A program made the translations under genes and the position numbers. This document shows, in pieces, positions 1 through 8,285 of a DNA stretch of 64,000 nt. The DNA is from Enterovibrio gelatinilyticus (GTDB taxonomy: Bacteria > Pseudomonadota > Gammaproteobacteria > Enterobacterales > Vibrionaceae). Under the pieces are notes generated by a model. It ran no database searches. It saw nothing but the letters and a program-made list of their open reading frames with translations, and had not been told where the DNA came from. Every line of letters begins with the position of its first letter. Position 1 is the first letter of the stretch. The stretch is taken from the NCBI RefSeq assembly GCF_028683095.1, contig NZ_JAJUBC010000003.1:238803-302802 (forward strand), written 5' to 3'.

Positions 1-533
1 TAGCTATCAATATCGAATTCGATCTCAGCAAGCTGAACATCCAAAGGCAGGTCTATCAACACAGGACCCGGACGACCAGAACGCATCACCTGAAAAGCAT
101 GCTGAATCGCCCGTGGGACTTGTGCTGGCTCCATCACGGTTGAACACCATTTGGTGACTGGACGCGCTATTGACTCAATATCAACAGCTTGAAAATCTTC
201 TTTATGAAGACGCGCTCTTGGCGCCTGCCCTGTGATACAAAGAATAGGAATTGAGTCTGCTTGTGCGGAATATAGCCCTGTGATCATATCGGTGCCTGCT
301 GGGCCAGATGTCCCAATACAAACACCAATATTTCCCGCATTTGCTCGCGTATACCCTTCCGCCATGTGTGAAGCTCCTTCAACATGACGCGCTAACACAT
401 GATCAATCCCTCCTACCTTCTTCAATGCTGAATAAAAAGGGTTAATGGCAGCCCCTGGAACACCAAATGCTTTCACCACCCCTTCACGCTTTAACACTTC
501 TATGGCTGCATCAATCGCTCTCATCTTTGCCAT
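1..533 (-). CDS. gcl: Glyoxylate carboligase (tartronate-semialdehyde synthase), N-terminal part
   Basis: Thiamine-diphosphate enzyme that joins two glyoxylate molecules to tartronate semialdehyde and CO2. The gene runs off the left edge, so only about 177 N-terminal residues are visible. The translation begins [14 protein letters not shown] and contains [50 protein letters not shown] and [19 protein letters not shown]. These match the pyrimidine-binding domain of Gcl closely, including the ThDP-region segment [12 protein letters not shown]. Start is the ATG at 533-531, preceded on the minus strand by GGAG at 540-543. The gene diverges from malate synthase, so both glyoxylate-consuming routes share one control region. 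A palindrome at 546-555 lies just upstream of the ribosome-binding site. Other acetolactate-synthase-like enzymes are possible in principle but the match is specific to Gcl. Confidence 0.93.
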   Translation of the reverse strand, partial: MAKMRAIDAAIEVLKREGVVKAFGVPGAAINPFYSALKKVGGIDHVLARHVEGASHMAEGYTRANAGNIGVCIGTSGPAGTDMITGLYSAQADSIPILCITGQAPRARLHKEDFQAVDIESIARPVTKWCSTVMEPAQVPRAIQHAFQVMRSGRPGPVLIDLPLDVQLAEIEFDIDS

Positions 534-545
534 GCAAAACTCCTT

Positions 546-555
546 TTGTATACAA
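546..555. promoter_or_regulatory. Candidate GntR/FadR-type operator next to gcl
   Basis: Perfect 10-bp palindrome TTGTATACAA, 12 bp upstream of the gcl start codon. It fits the TNGTNNACNA pattern known for FadR-subfamily GntR regulators. Similar copies lie at 793-804 and 4239-4250. The assignment to the GntR protein at 3296-4030 is inferred from proximity. Confidence 0.55.
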
Positions 556-792
556 TTTTTAACGTTGTTGTATTTTTAGATCGAATAAATTTTAACCGCA
601 AGGCTTTTTTAACATTTTGCCAACAAGAGAAGATTGAGATCCAGCTTATGTGGCATCAGGCTGGGCATAGACAGTGTGGTCTGACAACTCACGAAATATC
701 AGAGATTAGGAAAGATTGCTATTCACATCGCATTAACATTGTGCTTTTATTGTTCACTATAAAACAAATAATAAAACACCATAATTAGATTT

Positions 793-804
793 ATTGTATA
801 CATT
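793..804. promoter_or_regulatory. Candidate GntR/FadR-type operator before malate synthase
   Basis: ATTGTATACATT differs at one base from the perfect 12-bp palindrome at 4239-4250. It lies immediately upstream of the malate synthase ribosome-binding site (AAGGA at 809-813), mirroring the position of the gcl copy on the other side of the divergent promoter region. The 534-821 gap holds no convincing gene. Confidence 0.5.
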
Positions 805-821
805 AGTGAAGGACCTTGCCG

Positions 822-2468
822 ATGCATGACATTCAGAGCAACCCAGAACACCAGCAAAAACAACGCCAAACACATCGACTCAACACGACTGCATCAAGGC
901 TAGAAGTCATTGGTTCGCTTTTTAGCGATGAAGCCAAAATGATCCTCGACGAGAAGGCATTAGCATTTTTGGAAGCCCTATGTGTGAATTTTGCGGATGA
1001 TCTTTACGCACTGCTCAATACACGAAAAGCAAAACAGGCTGAATATGACAGCGGCTCACTGCCAGATTTTCGAGCCGATACACAGCATATTCGTGATGAC
1101 CCGAATTGGAGAGTGGATACAGTGCCAAATGCCCTGCTCGACCGTCGTGTTGAGATTACAGGTCCGATCGATCGAAAGATGGTTATTAACGCACTAAACT
1201 CTGGCGCCAATGTTTTCATGTGCTGCTTCGAAGATGCAACGTCGCCGACATGGGAAAACATGATCAATGGCCAAATCAACATGCGCGATGCCAATACTGG
1301 CACGATTGCGTTTACTGACCCTAAAAACGGCAAGCACTATCAACTTGCAGACAGCCCCGCTACCTTGATCCATCGCCCTCGTGGTTTGCACCTAGAAGAG
1401 GCACACATTCTATTTGATGGCAAAGCAATGCCTGCCAGTTTAATGGATTTCGGCTTGTACTTTTTCCATAACCACCAAAGCAGAAAAGAATCAGGGCAAG
1501 GGGTGTATTTCTATTTACCTAAGCTCGAGTCAATGGAAGAAGCAGCATGGTGGGAATCAATTTTCGACTTTACTGAGGATTACTTTGGTGCAGAGACAGG
1601 GACGATTAGGGCCACCGTATTGTTGGAAACGCTTCCCGCTGTATTTCAGATGGATGAAATGCTGTATGCCATGCGCAAGCATATCGTTGGCATGAATTGC
1701 GGACGTTGGGATTACATTTTCAGCTACATCAAAACCCTCAAGAATCATACTGACCGCATTTTGCCTGATCGCCATGCTATTGGCATGGATCAACCATTTT
1801 TAGAAGCCTATAGCAAGCGACTGATCCAAACCTGTCACCGCCGCGGCGCATTAGCCATTGGGGGTATGTCTGCATTTATACCTTCAAAAGATCCGGCAGA
1901 AATGGCGAGTGTCACCCAGAAAGTGATCGCCGACAAACGCCGAGAAGCCACCAATGGCCATGACGGCACTTGGGTAGCTCATCCGCACTTGGTCTCTCTA
2001 GCTCGAGAAGTTTTCGATGAGTATCTCAACGGTTCGACCCACCAGCGTCACTTCATCCCTGACGGCACATACGGCAAAGACCTTCTGCTGCAACCGAGCA
2101 AAGGACCAAAAGACGAGCAAGGCGTAAGAAAGAACATCCGCATTGCGGTGCTATATATGGAGTCTTGGTTACGCGGCATAGGCTGTGTGCCAATTTACGG
2201 CTTGATGGAAGATGCTGCCACCGCAGAAATCTCCCGTGCAAATATTTGGCAGTGGTTGAAGCATCAAGTATCACTTGATGATGATCGTCCGTTCACCACC
2301 GAGATTTTTAGAACGTGGCTTGATCAAGAAGTGGACGAAATGAAAGCGTCAGTTGGCCATGATCAGAGTAGGAAATTTGATCATGCATCAGCACTGCTCT
2401 TCGCCCTGTCAACTAACACCCAATTTGCGGACTTCCTAACCATTCCTTGCTACGCAGAACTCGAATAA
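822..2468 (+). CDS. aceB: Malate synthase A
   Basis: Condenses glyoxylate with acetyl-CoA to malate in the cytoplasm. The product is about 548 residues, the usual length for the A isoform. The family signature GRWDYIFSYIKTLKNH lies near residue 290. The HRPRGLHLEE segment carries the likely catalytic Arg187, and YGLMEDAATAEI carries the likely catalytic Asp464. The ATG at 822 is chosen over a TTG at 816 because AAGGA at 809-813 gives 8 nt spacing. It diverges from gcl and is followed after 55 bp by the GlcG/HbpS-like gene, probably in one transcript. There is no isocitrate lyase gene beside it, so here the glyoxylate probably comes from purine breakdown. The isoform is clear. Whether this is the cell's main aceB or a purine-dedicated paralogue cannot be decided from the window. 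Confidence 0.95.
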   Translation: MHDIQSNPEHQQKQRQTHRLNTTASRLEVIGSLFSDEAKMILDEKALAFLEALCVNFADDLYALLNTRKAKQAEYDSGSLPDFRADTQHIRDDPNWRVDTVPNALLDRRVEITGPIDRKMVINALNSGANVFMCCFEDATSPTWENMINGQINMRDANTGTIAFTDPKNGKHYQLADSPATLIHRPRGLHLEEAHILFDGKAMPASLMDFGLYFFHNHQSRKESGQGVYFYLPKLESMEEAAWWESIFDFTEDYFGAETGTIRATVLLETLPAVFQMDEMLYAMRKHIVGMNCGRWDYIFSYIKTLKNHTDRILPDRHAIGMDQPFLEAYSKRLIQTCHRRGALAIGGMSAFIPSKDPAEMASVTQKVIADKRREATNGHDGTWVAHPHLVSLAREVFDEYLNGSTHQRHFIPDGTYGKDLLLQPSKGPKDEQGVRKNIRIAVLYMESWLRGIGCVPIYGLMEDAATAEISRANIWQWLKHQVSLDDDRPFTTEIFRTWLDQEVDEMKASVGHDQSRKFDHASALLFALSTNTQFADFLTIPCYAELE

Positions 2469-2523
2469 CACGTATTGGCGGCAGCAGGATCATGCTGCCT
2501 CCGTTCACTTCTAGGAGAGCTCA

Positions 2524-2964
2524 ATGGAAAATCTGACGATGACAAACGCACTGGATATTACCGACCAGGTATTTCTTGCCGCGCAAAACCGAAATACCGC
2601 CCCACTCACCGTTGCTATTTTGGACAAAGGAGGCGCGTTGATTTCTCTTCAGCGACAAGATGGTTCGAGCATGATGCGTCCTGAAATTGCAATTGGTAAA
2701 GCATGGGGCGCCTTAGCGCTGGGCTGTTCATCTAGGAAAATCGCTGATGATGCACAAGCAAGACCCAGTTTTATATCGTCAGTTTCGACGCTCGCACATG
2801 GCAATCTCGTGCCAGTACCCGGAGGTGTACTTATCCGTGATCAGCAATCCACTCTGCTTGGTGCTGTAGGGGTTTCAGGTGATATCTCAGACACCGACGA
2901 AGAAGTCGCCATCGCTGGAATTATTGCTGCGCACTTCAGTACTGACCACGCGTTAAACTCATAG
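2524..2964 (+). CDS. GlcG/HbpS family protein
   Basis: A 146-residue single-domain protein of the GlcG/HbpS family (heme-degrading or heme-binding domain family, found beside glycolate and glyoxylate genes). Typical features are VAILDKGGALISLQRQDGS near residues 25-45, IAIGKAWGALALG near 57-69, and the glycine-rich PVPGGVLIRDQQSTLLGAVGVSG near 98-120. It has no signal peptide, so it is probably cytoplasmic. The ATG at 2524 has AGGAGAG at 2513-2519. It follows malate synthase by 55 bp and is followed by a stem-loop, which suggests a two-gene operon. The exact biochemical role of GlcG is not established. An accessory role in glyoxylate or glycolate use is suggested only by gene context. Confidence 0.8.
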   Translation: MENLTMTNALDITDQVFLAAQNRNTAPLTVAILDKGGALISLQRQDGSSMMRPEIAIGKAWGALALGCSSRKIADDAQARPSFISSVSTLAHGNLVPVPGGVLIRDQQSTLLGAVGVSGDISDTDEEVAIAGIIAAHFSTDHALNS

Positions 2965-2972
2965 AAACCTCG

Positions 2973-2998
2973 CCTAACTCTCGTTTCCGGGAGTTAGG
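2973..2998 (+). terminator. Stem-loop after the malate synthase operon
   Basis: CCTAACTC (2973-2980) pairs with GAGTTAGG (2991-2998). The stem extends inward by three more pairs (one G-U) to a TTTC loop. No T-run follows, so it is either a weak terminator or an mRNA 3'-end structure. The rest of 2999-3295 holds the promoter region of the GntR gene, including a short palindrome ATTGTACAAT at 3165-3174, and no gene. Confidence 0.4.
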
Positions 2999-3295
2999 TA
3001 TACCCAAACATACATGCATGACTGAGTGCACTACACCTCCCTCAGCTATTCCCTGTCACTTCTGTGGCTATTCATAAGTCATGATTCTGCGCTTCACGTG
3101 CGGTATGACTAAATAGAACCCATCCCGCAAAGATAAATCTCACCAATACAATAATTGCGTCGATATTGTACAATCACTTCGGCTATTCTTATACAAAACC
3201 TAATAATCATAAACTTCAGTTTTTTACGTTCGCTTTTAGAACGTTAGTTGACAGCAGACTCGTGACAGACGACGAGTCGTAATAGGGAAAACGGC

Positions 3296-4030
3296 ATGAC
3301 AGGGCTTCTCAAAGCAACCTCAAAAAAGAGTAAATCGGCGTCCCCTAAGATGACGCAAGATGACGTTGTATACGGCCATATATTTGATGCCATTCTTGAA
3401 CAACGTCTCCCACCTGGCACCAAACTAAGCGAAGAAGCTTTAGGCGAGATTTTTGGTGTCAGCCGCACCATCATCCGACGCGCATTGCTGCGTCTATCTG
3501 TTGAGCAAGTTGTTAGCACTCGTCCCAACCGTGGCTCCATCGTTGCTTCTCCTTCTGTTGATGAAGCCATGCAAATACTGAAAGCACGCGAAGTGATGGA
3601 ATTAGCCATTGTTGAACTCGCCGCGGAACACGCCACTGGCGAACAAATCGCAAAGTGTCGAGCCATGGTTGCAGAAGAACACGAAGCCATTGCACTGAAC
3701 GATACCGGACGAAGCATTCGTCTTTCTGGAGAGTTTCATATAGAGCTAGCAGCCATGGCAGACAACCTGCCATTGATGAGCTTCCAGCGTAGTTTGGTGT
3801 CTCAATGTTCACTGATCATTGCACTATATGAATCAAGCAAACAGCATAACTGCTCTTATGATGAACACACGCAACTGCTAGACGCCATAGAAGCTCGAGA
3901 TAAAGATAAAGCAGTTTCTTTGATGAGAACGCACCTTGAACACATCAAATCAAAACTCAACCTTCATGACGAAATCAGTACACAAGATCTTCACGCTGTT
4001 TTCTCTAATGTCCTAAAGAAGAAAGCATAA
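3296..4030 (+). CDS. GntR-family regulator, FadR/FCD subfamily
   Basis: A 244-residue transcription regulator. Residues 20-88 form the winged helix-turn-helix (LPPGTKLSEEALGEIFGVSRTIIRRALLRL). Residues about 95-225 form an all-helical FCD effector domain. The FCD metal-binding histidines are visible at 148 (GEFHIEL), 191 (YDEHTQLL) and 213 (RTHLEHI). It sits between the malate synthase and xanthine dehydrogenase operons on the same strand and has its own upstream gap. FadR-type regulators bind TNGTNNACNA palindromes, and three such sites (546-555, 793-804, 4239-4250) flank the genes around it. The inferred role is local control of purine and glyoxylate catabolism. The effector is unknown; an acid intermediate such as allantoate, ureidoglycolate or glyoxylate would fit an FCD pocket. 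The 4031-4391 gap contains a 74-codon open frame of low-complexity hydrophobic sequence that I do not regard as a gene. Confidence 0.88.
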   Translation: MTGLLKATSKKSKSASPKMTQDDVVYGHIFDAILEQRLPPGTKLSEEALGEIFGVSRTIIRRALLRLSVEQVVSTRPNRGSIVASPSVDEAMQILKAREVMELAIVELAAEHATGEQIAKCRAMVAEEHEAIALNDTGRSIRLSGEFHIELAAMADNLPLMSFQRSLVSQCSLIIALYESSKQHNCSYDEHTQLLDAIEARDKDKAVSLMRTHLEHIKSKLNLHDEISTQDLHAVFSNVLKKKA

Positions 4031-4238
4031 CCCTTAGCCATTGCCCTGCTGAACCTACTGTATGGTGGGGAATATTGAGCAATGGTTAATCATATTATTT
4101 ATCGATTCTGCTATTCTCCTCATCGTCCCTTATGCGGTCATGACCTCACCTTTCAAAGTAAGCTTTTCCTATTTTCCTCTCTATAACACAGTGGGTCTCA
4201 CTGTAATTTTCAATACTTACAGACGATCACCATCACAG

Positions 4239-4250
4239 ATTGTATACAAT
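4239..4250. promoter_or_regulatory. Candidate GntR/FadR-type operator upstream of xdhA
   Basis: Perfect 12-bp palindrome ATTGTATACAAT, about 170 bp upstream of the xdhA start. It contains the same core as the sites at 546-555 and 793-804 and is the best copy of the three. Confidence 0.55.
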
Positions 4251-4355
4251 TATTGTTTACCATTTTCGTTAATTATTACCAAATAAGTAAGGTACTGATT
4301 GATTTTTCAGTCTTTTCCGACACTACAGGCATGTAAACACACTGTTAACATAAAG

Positions 4356-4371
4356 TTGACCGAACGGTCAG
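4356..4371. promoter_or_regulatory. TetR/RutR-like operator upstream of xdhA
   Basis: TTGACCGAACGGTCAG, with a TGACCG-AA-CGGTCA dyad, lies about 48 bp upstream of the xdhA start. It resembles the RutR consensus TTGACCA-nn-TGGTCAA; RutR is a TetR-family regulator of pyrimidine and purine metabolism. No rutR gene is in the window, so a regulator encoded elsewhere is inferred. Confidence 0.45.
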
Positions 4372-4418
4372 AAATGACTAATTTGTAATCAGTGGATGCT
4401 AACTGTCATGGAGGCCAT

Positions 4419-5873
4419 GTGATCCGTTTTCTCTTAAATCAGACCTTGCAGGAAGAAAAGGATATTTCTCCAAACCTAACTGTATTGAATTACCTTCGCG
4501 AACATGTGCGCAAGACAGGCACAAAGGAAGGGTGTGGTTCCGGTGATTGCGGGGCATGCACCGTCGTGTTGGGCGAGGTGGTAGATGGCAAGCTTGAATA
4601 CCGCAGCCTGAACTCCTGCCTCACCTTTGTTTCGGCACTTCACGGAAAACAACTAATTACCGTGGAAGATCTACGAACCAAAGAGTCGCTTCATCCCGTT
4701 CAAAAGGCCATTGTCGATTTTCATGGTAGCCAGTGCGGGTACTGCACTCCGGGTTTTATCATGTCGATGTTCGCGCTCACCAAAAACACGCCGAACGCCA
4801 ATAAAGAAGATACCTATGAAGCGCTCGCTGGCAATCTTTGTCGTTGCACGGGTTATCGACCTATCGTTGAAGCGGCGTTATCACTCAGTCAAGAAGCGCC
4901 CATCCGCGATCAGTTCTCCGATTACGAGCGAGAAACAGTTGAAAAGCTCAATGCCATTGGTAAACCCGAACTTGAACATCATGCTGATGGCAAGACGGCT
5001 TTCACCCCGACCAACAGTGACGAACTAGCCAAAACCTTGATGGCGCACCCCAATGCCAAACTGTTAGCAGGTGGCACTGATTTGGCGTTAGAAGTCACGC
5101 AATTTCATCGTGACATTGATAAGTTGATTTACCTCGGGCATGTCGAAGACATCAAAACCGTGAACGAGACTGACACGCACATTGAAATCGGTGCCAATGT
5201 CCCGTTAACCGATGTGTATCGTTCGCTTGAACCGCACTACCCTGATTTCGGTGCACTGATCCAGCGTTTTGCTTCTCTGCAAATCCGCAACCAAGGCACG
5301 ATTGGCGGAAATATTGCCAATGCTTCTCCGATTGGTGATGGGCCGCCGTTGTTGATTGCGCTGGGTGCGACAATCACGCTTAGACGTGGAGAAACAGCAC
5401 GTGAGATCGCGCTGGAAGATTTCTTCAAAGACTACAAAGTCACTGCGTTGCAAGCGTCTGAGTTTATCCAAACGATTCGTGTACCCAAACCGTTGCCAGA
5501 CCAAGTATTCAAAGCGTACAAGATCTCCAAGCGCTTTGATGATGATATTTCGGCGGTGTGTGCTGCATTTCACCTGAAATTCGATAGTGACACTGTCACA
5601 GAAGTGCGTGTGGCGTTTGGCGGTATGGCTGCCATTCCAGCTCGCGCCACTCACTGTGAACAAGCATTGATCGGCAAGCCGCTCTCCTTAACCACGATCC
5701 AAGCGGCGATGACAGCATTGGCTAGTGACTTTTCACCAATATCGGATGTAAGAGCCACCAAAGAATATCGAGCGGAAACGGCCGCTAATTTACTTTATCG
5801 CTTATATACCGAACTCACTTATACCGCGGCTGGTAACACGATAGAAACGAGGGTTATTCATTATGTCTCGTAA
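4419..5873 (+). CDS. xdhA: Xanthine dehydrogenase small subunit (2Fe-2S and FAD)
   Basis: Electron-transfer subunit of xanthine dehydrogenase, which oxidises hypoxanthine and xanthine to urate with NAD+. With the start used here the product has 484 residues. The first [2Fe-2S] site uses Cys39, 44, 47 and 67 (GTKEGCGSGDCGAC, NSCLTF). The second uses Cys106, 109, 141 and 143 (SQCGYCTPGF, NLCRCTGY). A CO-dehydrogenase-type FAD-binding domain follows from about residue 185 (LAGGTDLALEV), then the C-terminal flavoprotein domain. The upstream GTG at 4392 would give nine extra residues. The GTG at 4419 has GGAGG at 4410-4414, and its product VIRFLLNQTLQEE aligns with the start of known XdhA proteins. 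It overlaps xdhB by 11 bp, indicating translational coupling. Confidence 0.94.
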   Translation: MIRFLLNQTLQEEKDISPNLTVLNYLREHVRKTGTKEGCGSGDCGACTVVLGEVVDGKLEYRSLNSCLTFVSALHGKQLITVEDLRTKESLHPVQKAIVDFHGSQCGYCTPGFIMSMFALTKNTPNANKEDTYEALAGNLCRCTGYRPIVEAALSLSQEAPIRDQFSDYERETVEKLNAIGKPELEHHADGKTAFTPTNSDELAKTLMAHPNAKLLAGGTDLALEVTQFHRDIDKLIYLGHVEDIKTVNETDTHIEIGANVPLTDVYRSLEPHYPDFGALIQRFASLQIRNQGTIGGNIANASPIGDGPPLLIALGATITLRRGETAREIALEDFFKDYKVTALQASEFIQTIRVPKPLPDQVFKAYKISKRFDDDISAVCAAFHLKFDSDTVTEVRVAFGGMAAIPARATHCEQALIGKPLSLTTIQAAMTALASDFSPISDVRATKEYRAETAANLLYRLYTELTYTAAGNTIETRVIHYVS

Positions 5874-8250
5874 AACAATTCCCTCCATGACAATGGAAGA
5901 AATGACCACTCAGGCCAAAGCCGGACTAATGACAGGTGTCGGTAAATCCGTGAAGCATGAAAGTGCTGAGAAGCAGGTTTCCGGTGAAGCTCTGTATATT
6001 GATGACCGCAACGAATTTCCAAATCAACTGCACGTTTATGCATTGATGAGCCCACATGCACATGCAAACATCACCAAGCTTGATGTGTCCCCTTGCTATC
6101 ATGTTGCTGGTGTACGAAGTGTTATAACTTCAGAAGATGTGCCTGGTGAGCTAGATATCGGCCCGATCCTTCCTGGCGACCCAATGCTAGCAGACGGCAA
6201 AGTGGTGTATGTTGGACAACCTGTGATTGCCGTAGCTGCTGACAGTCTCGACAACGCCCGCAAAGGTGCAGAAGCCGCCATTGTTGAATACGAACTCTTG
6301 CCAGCCGCGCTAGATGTAGAAGAAGCATTGGCTCAAGAACTGTTTGTTACTGACAGCCACACTCAAAAACGTGGTGATTCTGCCGCTGCTATCGCCAACG
6401 CTGATCATGTCTTAGAAGGGGCACTGCATGTTGGCGGTCAGGAGCACTTCTATTTAGAGACGCAGGTTTCTAGTGTTGTTCCGACCGAAGATGGTGGTGT
6501 GATTGTCTATTGCTCCACCCAAAACCCGACTGAAGTACAAAAGCTTGTGTCATCGGTTCTTGGTGTTCCTATGCACAAAGTGCTCATTGATATGCGCCGA
6601 ATGGGTGGTGGATTTGGTGGTAAAGAGACACAAGCTGCTGGCCCTGCCTGTATTGCAGCGGTTTTCGCTATTCAAACCGGACAACCAGTGAGATTCCGTC
6701 TTCCTCGTCGTGAAGACATGATGATGACGGGCAAACGACACCCTTTCTTCAACCAATACAAAGTCGGTTTTGATGACAATGGTTTGATTGAAGGAATTGA
6801 GATCGTGGTATCTGGCAATGCAGGACACTCCCCAGATTTATCTCGCTCCATCGTCGATCGCGCCATGTTCCACTCAGACAACGCGTATTATCTTGGCAAC
6901 GCCACTGTCACAGGGCATTGCGTAAAAACCAATACCGCTTCAAACACGGCTTATCGTGGATTCGGTGGCCCTCAAGGGATGATGACCATTGAGCACGTGA
7001 TGGACACTATCGCTTACCATCTTGGCAAAGATCCTCTCGATGTACGCAAAACCAACTACTACGGCGCAGAAGTCGAAGGCCGTGATGAAACCCACTATTA
7101 CCAGAAAGTGGAAGATAATTTTATTCATGACATGACGTCAGACTTGGAATCAGAGTGCGACTATCAAGCAAGACGAAAATCGATTGCGGAATTCAACGCC
7201 AATAGCCCAATCCTGAAAAAAGGCATTGCTATTACGCCAGTGAAATTTGGTATCTCATTTACGGCAACCTTCCTAAATCAAGCGGGTGCGCTCGTGACTG
7301 TGTACACCGACGGTAGCATTTCACTTAACCACGGCGGCACGGAGATGGGCCAAGGATTAAACACCAAAGTCGCCCAAATCGTCGCGGAAACCTTCAATGT
7401 GGATATCAGCACCATTCAAGTCACGGCCACCAATACTGAAAAAGTGCCAAACACATCACCCACTGCAGCGTCGTCTGGTACTGACCTTAATGGTAAAGCA
7501 GCACAGAATGCTGCGCTGATCATCAAAGAGCGTATGGTAAATTTTGCTTCCACTCATTTTGATGTTGCCCCCGAAGACGTAAATTTCAGCAATGGCATTG
7601 TGTCGATTGGCGACAAGAAAACCCTAACGTTTGCCGATTTTACGGAGCTATGTTGGTTTAACCAGATCTCGCTAGCGGCGTCTGGTTTTTATCGCACACC
7701 GAAGATTTTCTACGATCACGAAAAAGCCCGTGGACGTCCCTTCTATTACTTTGCTTATGGCGTGTCTTGCTCTGAAGTGATTATTGATACCCTAACAGGG
7801 GAATACAAAGTGCTCCGTGCTGACATTCTTCACGACGTGGGGGCGTCACTTAACCCAGCGATAGATGTTGGTCAGGTTGAAGGAGGCTTTATTCAAGGCA
7901 TGGGATGGCTGACAACCGAAGAGTTAGTGTGGAACGATAAAGGCCAGTTGATGACTGCAGGCCCGGCAAGCTACAAAATCCCAGCTGTCGCAGACACACC
8001 GGAAATCTTTAACACACGTTTGGTCGAAAACCGCACCAACGCCGAAGACACGGTATTCCACTCCAAAGCCGTGGGCGAACCTCCTTTCATGTTGGCGATT
8101 TCGGTATGGAGCGCGATTCGCGATGCCATTGTGAGTGTTGCTGAAGACGGGGAAATCCCGCACCTTCCTGCCCCCGCCACACCCGAGCAGGTTTACAACG
8201 CCATCAAGCAGGCTCGTAAAGGCAAATCTGCCGCGGATTTTTCGCTCTAA
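5863..8250 (+). CDS. xdhB: Xanthine dehydrogenase large subunit (molybdenum cofactor)
   Basis: Catalytic 795-residue subunit that binds the molybdopterin cofactor and the purine substrate. The first domain (about 35-150) is the aldehyde oxidase/xanthine dehydrogenase a/b hammerhead (GEALYIDDRNEFPNQLH). The molybdopterin-binding domains follow, with GGGFGGKETQA near residue 250, AYRGFGGPQGM near 365 and GGTEMGQGLNTKVAQ near 490. The catalytic glutamate is Glu739 in KAVGEPPFMLA. Length and motifs match two-subunit bacterial XdhAB enzymes. It is the second gene of xdhA-xdhB-xdhC-guaD, and XdhC is the maturation factor for this subunit. Confidence 0.95.
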   Translation: MSRKTIPSMTMEEMTTQAKAGLMTGVGKSVKHESAEKQVSGEALYIDDRNEFPNQLHVYALMSPHAHANITKLDVSPCYHVAGVRSVITSEDVPGELDIGPILPGDPMLADGKVVYVGQPVIAVAADSLDNARKGAEAAIVEYELLPAALDVEEALAQELFVTDSHTQKRGDSAAAIANADHVLEGALHVGGQEHFYLETQVSSVVPTEDGGVIVYCSTQNPTEVQKLVSSVLGVPMHKVLIDMRRMGGGFGGKETQAAGPACIAAVFAIQTGQPVRFRLPRREDMMMTGKRHPFFNQYKVGFDDNGLIEGIEIVVSGNAGHSPDLSRSIVDRAMFHSDNAYYLGNATVTGHCVKTNTASNTAYRGFGGPQGMMTIEHVMDTIAYHLGKDPLDVRKTNYYGAEVEGRDETHYYQKVEDNFIHDMTSDLESECDYQARRKSIAEFNANSPILKKGIAITPVKFGISFTATFLNQAGALVTVYTDGSISLNHGGTEMGQGLNTKVAQIVAETFNVDISTIQVTATNTEKVPNTSPTAASSGTDLNGKAAQNAALIIKERMVNFASTHFDVAPEDVNFSNGIVSIGDKKTLTFADFTELCWFNQISLAASGFYRTPKIFYDHEKARGRPFYYFAYGVSCSEVIIDTLTGEYKVLRADILHDVGASLNPAIDVGQVEGGFIQGMGWLTTEELVWNDKGQLMTAGPASYKIPAVADTPEIFNTRLVENRTNAEDTVFHSKAVGEPPFMLAISVWSAIRDAIVSVAEDGEIPHLPAPATPEQVYNAIKQARKGKSAADFSL

Positions 8251-8285
8251 GCAGATAACCCAGAACCATGGATTGGAGAACAGTG

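Noticed and set aside
546..788. 80-codon open frame in the gcl-malate synthase gap
   Set aside because: It overlaps both operator copies and the promoter region, lacks a ribosome-binding site and has no protein-like pattern.
3165..3174. ATTGTACAAT as a fourth GntR operator
   Set aside because: It lacks the central TA of the other three sites, so the half-site spacing differs; it may be unrelated.
4062..4286. 74-codon hydrophobic open frame between the GntR gene and xdhA
   Set aside because: It has no ribosome-binding site, ends over the operator at 4239-4250 and looks like AT-rich non-coding sequence.
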